A DNA stretch of 11,476 nucleotides, from the NCBI GenBank assembly GCA_003024985.2, contig PXIH01S0056949.1. One strand, written 5' to 3'. The position numbers and the translations under genes were made by a program. Under the pieces are notes generated by a model that made no database searches, was not told the DNA's origin, and saw only the letters and a list, made by a program, of their open reading frames with translations. Shown piece by piece: positions 8,326 to 11,476 of this stretch (within the stretch, counting starts at the first letter, position 1; each line of letters begins with the position of its first letter). The stretch is from Euperipatoides rowelli (lineage: Eukaryota > Onychophora > Udeonychophora > Euonychophora > Peripatopsidae).

Positions 8326-9152
8326 TTTAAACATTGTCTCTATTCATGCAAACACTCACTTCCACTCAATGGGTTTGATCAAAGTCACTTCACCGTCACC
8401 ATCTTGGCCTGATCCACAGACAGCAGCAGCTGTCCAAAGGGTGAAGTTGAAGGGACTCAAAAAAGCTAAGGTCCTTAGAACAGGTGAAGGGAAGATTCTT
8501 CAATTTACCTACATAAAACATACAGGAATAGATACCATTACGTTTCTCCCCATAGCGGAGCTGCCCTCCTTTCTAACTTATGACCATCCATTCCTCACTC
8601 CAGGTGATATAATTTGGGCTGCAGGTTGGGTGATCAAAGGTCAGGATCCAGATTTCACACACTACAACTGGAATGGCTGGATGAAGAGAATTTATGCAGA
8701 TGATGTTAAGCAGCACACAAAGATCGACTTCCTCCAGGTCATTGAAGGTGACCCTAATGACCGCAACATCATCTTTACCACTCCCAAAGAGTGCATATGG
8801 CTCTCCTCTGAAAGAGTCGCTATAGTGACCTTTGATCTACCAATTTGGCTGAAGGCTGTGGATATCATAAAACAGGAAAACCTACCAATAATTGCAATGC
8901 TTGGTGGATTTCACCTGCTGAAGTCGTATATGGGATCAGTGGGTAACATCATGGAAGATTCCGGACTACTAGAGGTGATCAAGTTAATCTATCCAGGAAG
9001 TACGACACCCAACCACATCATGGATGCAGGATGTTTTGACAAGGCAATCGATGCAGTCATCTATCAGCACATCATTAAACTTGCCTTCACTGAGGAGGAG
9101 CATGGTGACATGAGGACCTTCTTGGAGAATGTGGCTGATGGGAATATGGGAG
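8326..9152 (+). pseudogene. Central transposase-like region, copy 2
   Basis: This frame is open from before 8258; recognisable family sequence begins near 8325 with NIVSIHANTHFHSMGLIK. It continues through DPDFTHYNWNGWMKRI (from about 8647), VTFDLPIWLKA, LGGFHLLKSYMG and LIYPGS to VADGNMG at about 9152. From 8650 on it is the direct homologue of copy 1 at 2464-2986, with many single-base differences. The family's second Asp (in VTFD) and GGFH His are intact here. After 9152 the sequence no longer matches copy 1: a large deletion joins it to the far end of the nuclease region, and the frame ends at a TGA (9206-9208). Confidence 0.8.
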
Positions 9153-9332
9153 CAAAGCTCAGAAAGCCTCGATTCACTCTTCTTCACCACATTGAATGGC
9201 TCTTATGATGTGAAAAGGATCCAAGAAACCATATCTGAAAGACAGATGCGCTACCTGCTCTTCACCATGCCTTCAGATGTGTGTCACAATATCAGCAATC
9301 GAGGGCCATGGGAAAACAAATATATTTGACAG
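9153..9332 (+). pseudogene. C-terminal remnant of XPG-like nuclease, copy 2
   Basis: In the frame opening at 9129, DSLFFTTLNGSYDVKRIQET and SERQMRYLLF are followed, after two small frameshifts (near 9264 and 9275), by HAF and then CVTISAIEGHGKTNIFDR ending at 9332. The recalled family has RYLLFCHAFTGCDT...GHGKTxxFDR here. GCDT...GxGK resembles the GCDY...GIGPK helix-hairpin region of FEN1/XPG nucleases, which supports the XPG reading made from copy 1. The first Cys and the Asp of GCDT are lost in this copy. The reading stops exactly at the intron boundary, splitting an Arg codon. Confidence 0.65.
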
Positions 9333-9459
9333 ATAATATTGATAATACTATTATAACGTCTACTTGTTATTAATTATTAGTATTATATCTTATTATTAAA
9401 TATATATTTTTATTATATATAACTATTTTACTTGACACAAACTGGTGCATTCTTTTCAG
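9333..9459 (+). other. Intron remnant (127 bp) with a non-canonical AT donor
   Basis: Protein homology runs ...NIFDR | FCAGGVDEY..., with the Arg codon made of AG (9331-9332) plus G (9460), so the interruption is phase 2. The intervening 127 bases are almost pure AT and end TGCATTCTTTTCAG, a good acceptor. The donor reads GACAG|ATAATA, which is one base (G to A at position +1) from the good donor GACAG|GTAATA. I infer a real spliceosomal intron whose donor has decayed. Confidence 0.65.
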
Positions 9460-9981
9460 GTTTTGTGCAGGGGGTGTGGATGAGTACATTGATATCTTCC
9501 TTGACACATAAGCCACTAAGGAGGCATTGATTCAGGCTGGTAATAGGATTTTTCAGTACATTTACCATGCACCATATACTTCATTGGGTGAAGTTCGGTA
9601 CAACATGTTCTCAAGGAAGATGGCGGCAGGAGTGATCAATTCAGAGGCTCTACCTCCAACACAAGGTGCAGCTGCATAAAATTCACTCCGTGCATACCTG
9701 ACTATGTGGGACTGAATACTTTTACAGAGCATGTCACTGAACCCCACTGACTATGGATAGACATTAGATGTTCATGGGTATGAACCAGTTCAAACACTGG
9801 ACCCCATGGCTCCTGAGGAGCTACTGAAGTTCACAACCCGTAATTGTAATGTAAAAGAAAGCTGCAAAAGGAAGGGGTCATGTGCATATCGGCCTGTGGA
9901 GTATATAAAGGCATTACATGCAAAAATTGTAGTGATGATAATGTTGATTATGAAAAAGACATTTTAGACAATGACTCTTGA
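9460..9981 (+). pseudogene. C-terminal region with CXC-like Cys-rich tail, copy 2
   Basis: One frame carries FCAGGVDEYIDIF, RYNMFSRKMAAG, SEALPPTQGAAA, DYGW-equivalent, HGYEPV and PMAPEELLKF. It is interrupted by four in-frame stops: 9509-9511, 9677-9679, 9713-9715 and 9758-9760. Near 9870-9883 the frame shifts by one and the Cys-rich tail reads CISACGVYKGITCKNC, ending at a TGA (9979-9981). The recalled family has LPPTSAAAxxHSLRVY, WGW and then CNCxxxCxxxxCxCxxxGxxC, similar to the CXC domains of tesmin/LIN54-type proteins. Here the first Cys of CNC is Arg. The tail is probably metal- and DNA-binding (inference). Confidence 0.75.
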
Positions 9982-10044
9982 AGATCATATCATTATGAAG
10001 GAAAAGTAACTGTGAATATTTTATACGTATGTGAAATACTTTGA

Positions 10045-10399
10045 GTTTAATTAATTAATCGGTACCCTAACTTATTTTAAATTTTATTTAAGTAAAATTT
10101 AATTTTAATTTTCCAAATCAGATAAAAAATTTGAAATCAGCATCCAAAAAACTATTAATTCATTCACCACCAGAAGTTACTGAAGGGCCGAATTTACGAC
10201 ATCGATTTCTGAAAACTAATTAATCCGTACCCTAAATTGAGCAGGTTTTTTTCAGGGTTTCCCACGAGAGTTGATACATGATATTAGACACATTTTAATA
10301 CATGATATAAGACACATTTACCAAGATATTGGTGAAGAAATTGTTTGGTAACAATTTAGTTAGCAGATTTGTGAAATATTTCATAAAATGCCCTTACTA
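10045..10399 (-). repeat. Right terminal inverted repeat arm of copy 2
   Basis: This arm is the reverse complement of the left arms of copies 1 and 2, ending CCCTTACTA at 10399. The motif AATTAATCGGTACCCTAA occurs twice in the same orientation (about 10051-10070 and, with one change, about 10217-10235), so the arm has an internal repeat. Bases 10274-10297 and 10298-10320 are a near-perfect tandem duplication of a 23-24 bp unit (ATACATGATATTAGACACATTTT type) that is absent from copy 3. Confidence 0.85.
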
Positions 10400-10486
10400 G
10401 AAGCTTAAAATATACTGACCCTATCTCCAACTTATGTGAAAGAAATTTTAAAACATTAAAATATGATGGTATTCAATGATTCCTAA
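10400..10486 (+). repeat. Right copy of the direct repeat of about 88 bp
   Basis: This block matches 2014-2101 in the same orientation and begins at the first base after the right transposon terminus. Both copies end CCTAA. See the left copy for the alignment. Confidence 0.6.
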
Positions 10487-10760
10487 ACTTAAGATTCACT
10501 AAACTGATCCTAAAGCAAAGCCCACACTAGGAGAGAAACACTTTGTAGTTTTCATACTTTGGAGTTTTTTTAATGATGCAAAAGTTTTCTTAAGAGTATT
10601 TTGACACACACTAGGAGATTTTTTTTTTTTTGAAAGTTTTTCTCTTTAAGTGTGTGTACTCCTGATGTCAAAATGGAGAGTGACATTCAATGACTACCAC
10701 ATTAATTGATTTGTATATTATTGTATTAAATATATGTATGCATGAAAATAAATAGATTTT
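10487..10760. other. Non-coding spacer with short direct and inverted repeats
   Basis: CACACTAGGAGA occurs at 10523-10534 and again at 10607-10618. TTTTGACA (10599-10606) and TGTCAAAA (10666-10673) are inverted around a T-rich centre. These might be the remains of a small MITE-like element, but the match is too weak to name. No gene is seen. Confidence 0.35.
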
Positions 10761-10761
10761 N

Positions 10762-11131
10762 GAAGCCACTAAGGAGGCAGTGATTCAGGCTGGTAATAGG
10801 ATTTTTCAATACATTTATGATGAGCTATATACTTTATTGGGTGAAATTCGGTACAACATGTTCTCAAGGAAGACGGCAGCAGGAGTGATCAATTCAGAGG
10901 CTCTACCTCCAACTCAGGGTGAGCTGCACAGCATTCACTCAATGCCTACCTGCAGACATGGGACTGGATCCTTCTACAAAGCATGTCACTGAACTACACT
11001 GACTATGGATGGACATTAGATGTGCATGGGTATGAACCAGTTCCAACACTGGACCCCATGGTCCTGAGGAGCAACTGAAGTTCATGACCTGCAATTGTAA
11101 TGGAGAGTGTAGCTCCTATTATTGTGAATGA
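10762..11131 (+). pseudogene. C-terminal region, copy 3
   Basis: The first frame reads EATKEAVIQAGNRIFQYIY, GEIRYNMFSRKTAAG and SEALPPTQG. It then shifts near 10930 to HSLNAYLQTWDWILLQSMSL, DYGWTLDVHGYEPVPTLDPM, and shifts again near 11071 to reach MTCNCNGECSSYYCE with a TGA at 11129-11131. It is better preserved than copy 2 in the middle: the YGW and WDW tryptophans and the CNC motif are intact where copy 2 has stops or Arg. The tail is truncated by deletion after the first Cys cluster. Confidence 0.75.
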
Positions 11132-11163
11132 AAAGCAACTGTGAATATTTTATACGTATGTGA

Positions 11164-11169
11164 AATAAA
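11164..11169 (+). promoter_or_regulatory. Candidate polyadenylation signal of the transposon gene
   Basis: AATAAA lies 33 bases after the copy 3 stop. At the equivalent place copy 2 (about 10036-10042) lacks 12 bp, which removes the hexamer. Confidence 0.35.
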
Positions 11170-11181
11170 AACTACTGTACT

Positions 11182-11476
11182 TTGAGTTTAATTAATTCAT
11201 CGGTACCCTAACTTATTTTAATTTTTATTTAAGGTAAAATCTAATTTTAATTTTCCAAATCAGATGAAAAATTTGAAATCAGCATCCAAAAAACTATTAA
11301 ATCATTCAACAACAGAAGTTACTGAAGGGCCGAATTTAAGACATCGATTTCTCAAAACAAATTAATTGGTACCCAAACTTGAGCAGGTTTTTTTTAGGGT
11401 TTCCCACGAGAGTTGAACTTCAACATTTTAATAAATGATATTAGACACAGTTACCAAGATATTGGTGAAAAAATTA
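11182..11476 (-). repeat. Right terminal inverted repeat arm of copy 3 (incomplete)
   Basis: The arm is collinear with 10045-10340 of copy 2. It carries the GGTACC-containing motif at about 11190-11210 and again at about 11358-11380, and CAGGTTTTTTTTAGGGTTTC near 11383. It lacks the 23-24 bp tandem duplication of copy 2 and leaves the window before the TAGTAAGG-type terminus. Confidence 0.8.

Larger units (their letters stand above)
6994..10399 (+). mobile_element. Transposon copy 2: Academ-like DNA transposon with both terminal arms
   Basis: Both ends are visible: TAGTAAGG at 6994 and its inverse CCTTACTA ending at 10399, heading arms of roughly 350-430 bp. The interior keeps the N-terminal zinc region, part of the centre, a short nuclease remnant, an intron and the C-terminal tail. 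It lacks most of the nuclease region and some central sequence. The internal loss at about 9152 removes what copy 1 retains from about 2987 to 6897. I see no 3-4 bp target-site duplication: the left flank reads CATA and the right flank GAAG. Placement in Academ (XPG-carrying group) rests on the VFDGG/VFDGY motifs of copy 1 and the GHGK motif here, not on a search. Confidence 0.75.
10762..11476 (+). mobile_element. Transposon copy 3: 3' end, runs off the window
   Basis: Immediately after the N at 10761 the sequence is homologous to copy 2 from about 9509 onward: coding tail, 3' untranslated part and right arm up to about the equivalent of 10340. The extreme terminus lies beyond the window. It lacks about 80 bp of the Cys-rich tail and spacer present in copy 2 and has 12 bp that copy 2 lacks at 11168-11179. 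It may be the 3' end of copy 1 separated by copy 2, or an independent copy. Confidence 0.75.

Noticed and set aside
2014-10486. LTR retrotransposon explanation for the flanking direct repeats
   Set aside because: The repeats are only about 88 bp, lack TG...CA ends, and the interior has no reverse transcriptase, gag or integrase; the arms next to them are inverted, not direct.
10523-10673. Small MITE with inverted ends
   Set aside because: The inverted TTTTGACA/TGTCAAAA is only 8 bp, the CACACTAGGAGA repeats are direct, and no target duplication is visible.

Overview
This window is from a eukaryotic genome, most likely an invertebrate animal. It is AT-rich, gene-poor and full of trinucleotide microsatellites (TTA/TCA type). 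One intron is recognisable, and every recognisable coding segment belongs to a decayed multi-copy transposon family. Seven single N bases (655, 1360, 3747, 5862, 6423, 6898, 10761) mark contig joins. No intact host gene, tRNA, rRNA or CRISPR array is visible. The species cannot be named from the sequence.

Layout: 1-2013 is non-coding, with a hAT-like transposon end at 610-654 and a palindromic microsatellite at 1259-1359. A transposon copy (copy 1) starts at 2102 with a long terminal repeat arm. An internal deletion joins this arm at about 2464 to the middle of a gene running to 3746. The gene continues, after an exact 85-bp duplication, at 6424-6897. Between the halves lie a microsatellite and about 2.5 kb of featureless DNA (3748-6422), which I suspect is out of order in the scaffold. 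Copy 2 (6994-10399) has both terminal inverted repeats, the N-terminal and central coding parts, an intron remnant (9333-9459) and the C-terminal part. Copy 3 (10762 to the window end) is a 3' end with its right terminal arm.

Read together, the copies outline one protein: two CxxC...YHxxC zinc modules; a long central region with the motifs NTxFHSMG, VTFDxPxWxKA and LGGFHxLKSY; an XPG/FEN1-like nuclease region (VFDGG and VFDGY aspartates, then a decayed GCDT...GHGK helix-hairpin region); and a Cys-rich CXC-like tail. This combination best fits an Academ-type DNA transposon of the kind that carries an XPG nuclease. That assignment rests on recalled family motifs, not a search. All copies are pseudogenes with frameshifts, stops and large deletions.

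Points most worth checking: the XPG-bearing transposon architecture, the 85-bp overlap pointing to a misplaced contig, the loss of three of eight predicted zinc ligands, an intron with an AT donor, and a directly repeated block of about 88 bp abutting the outer ends of the composite.
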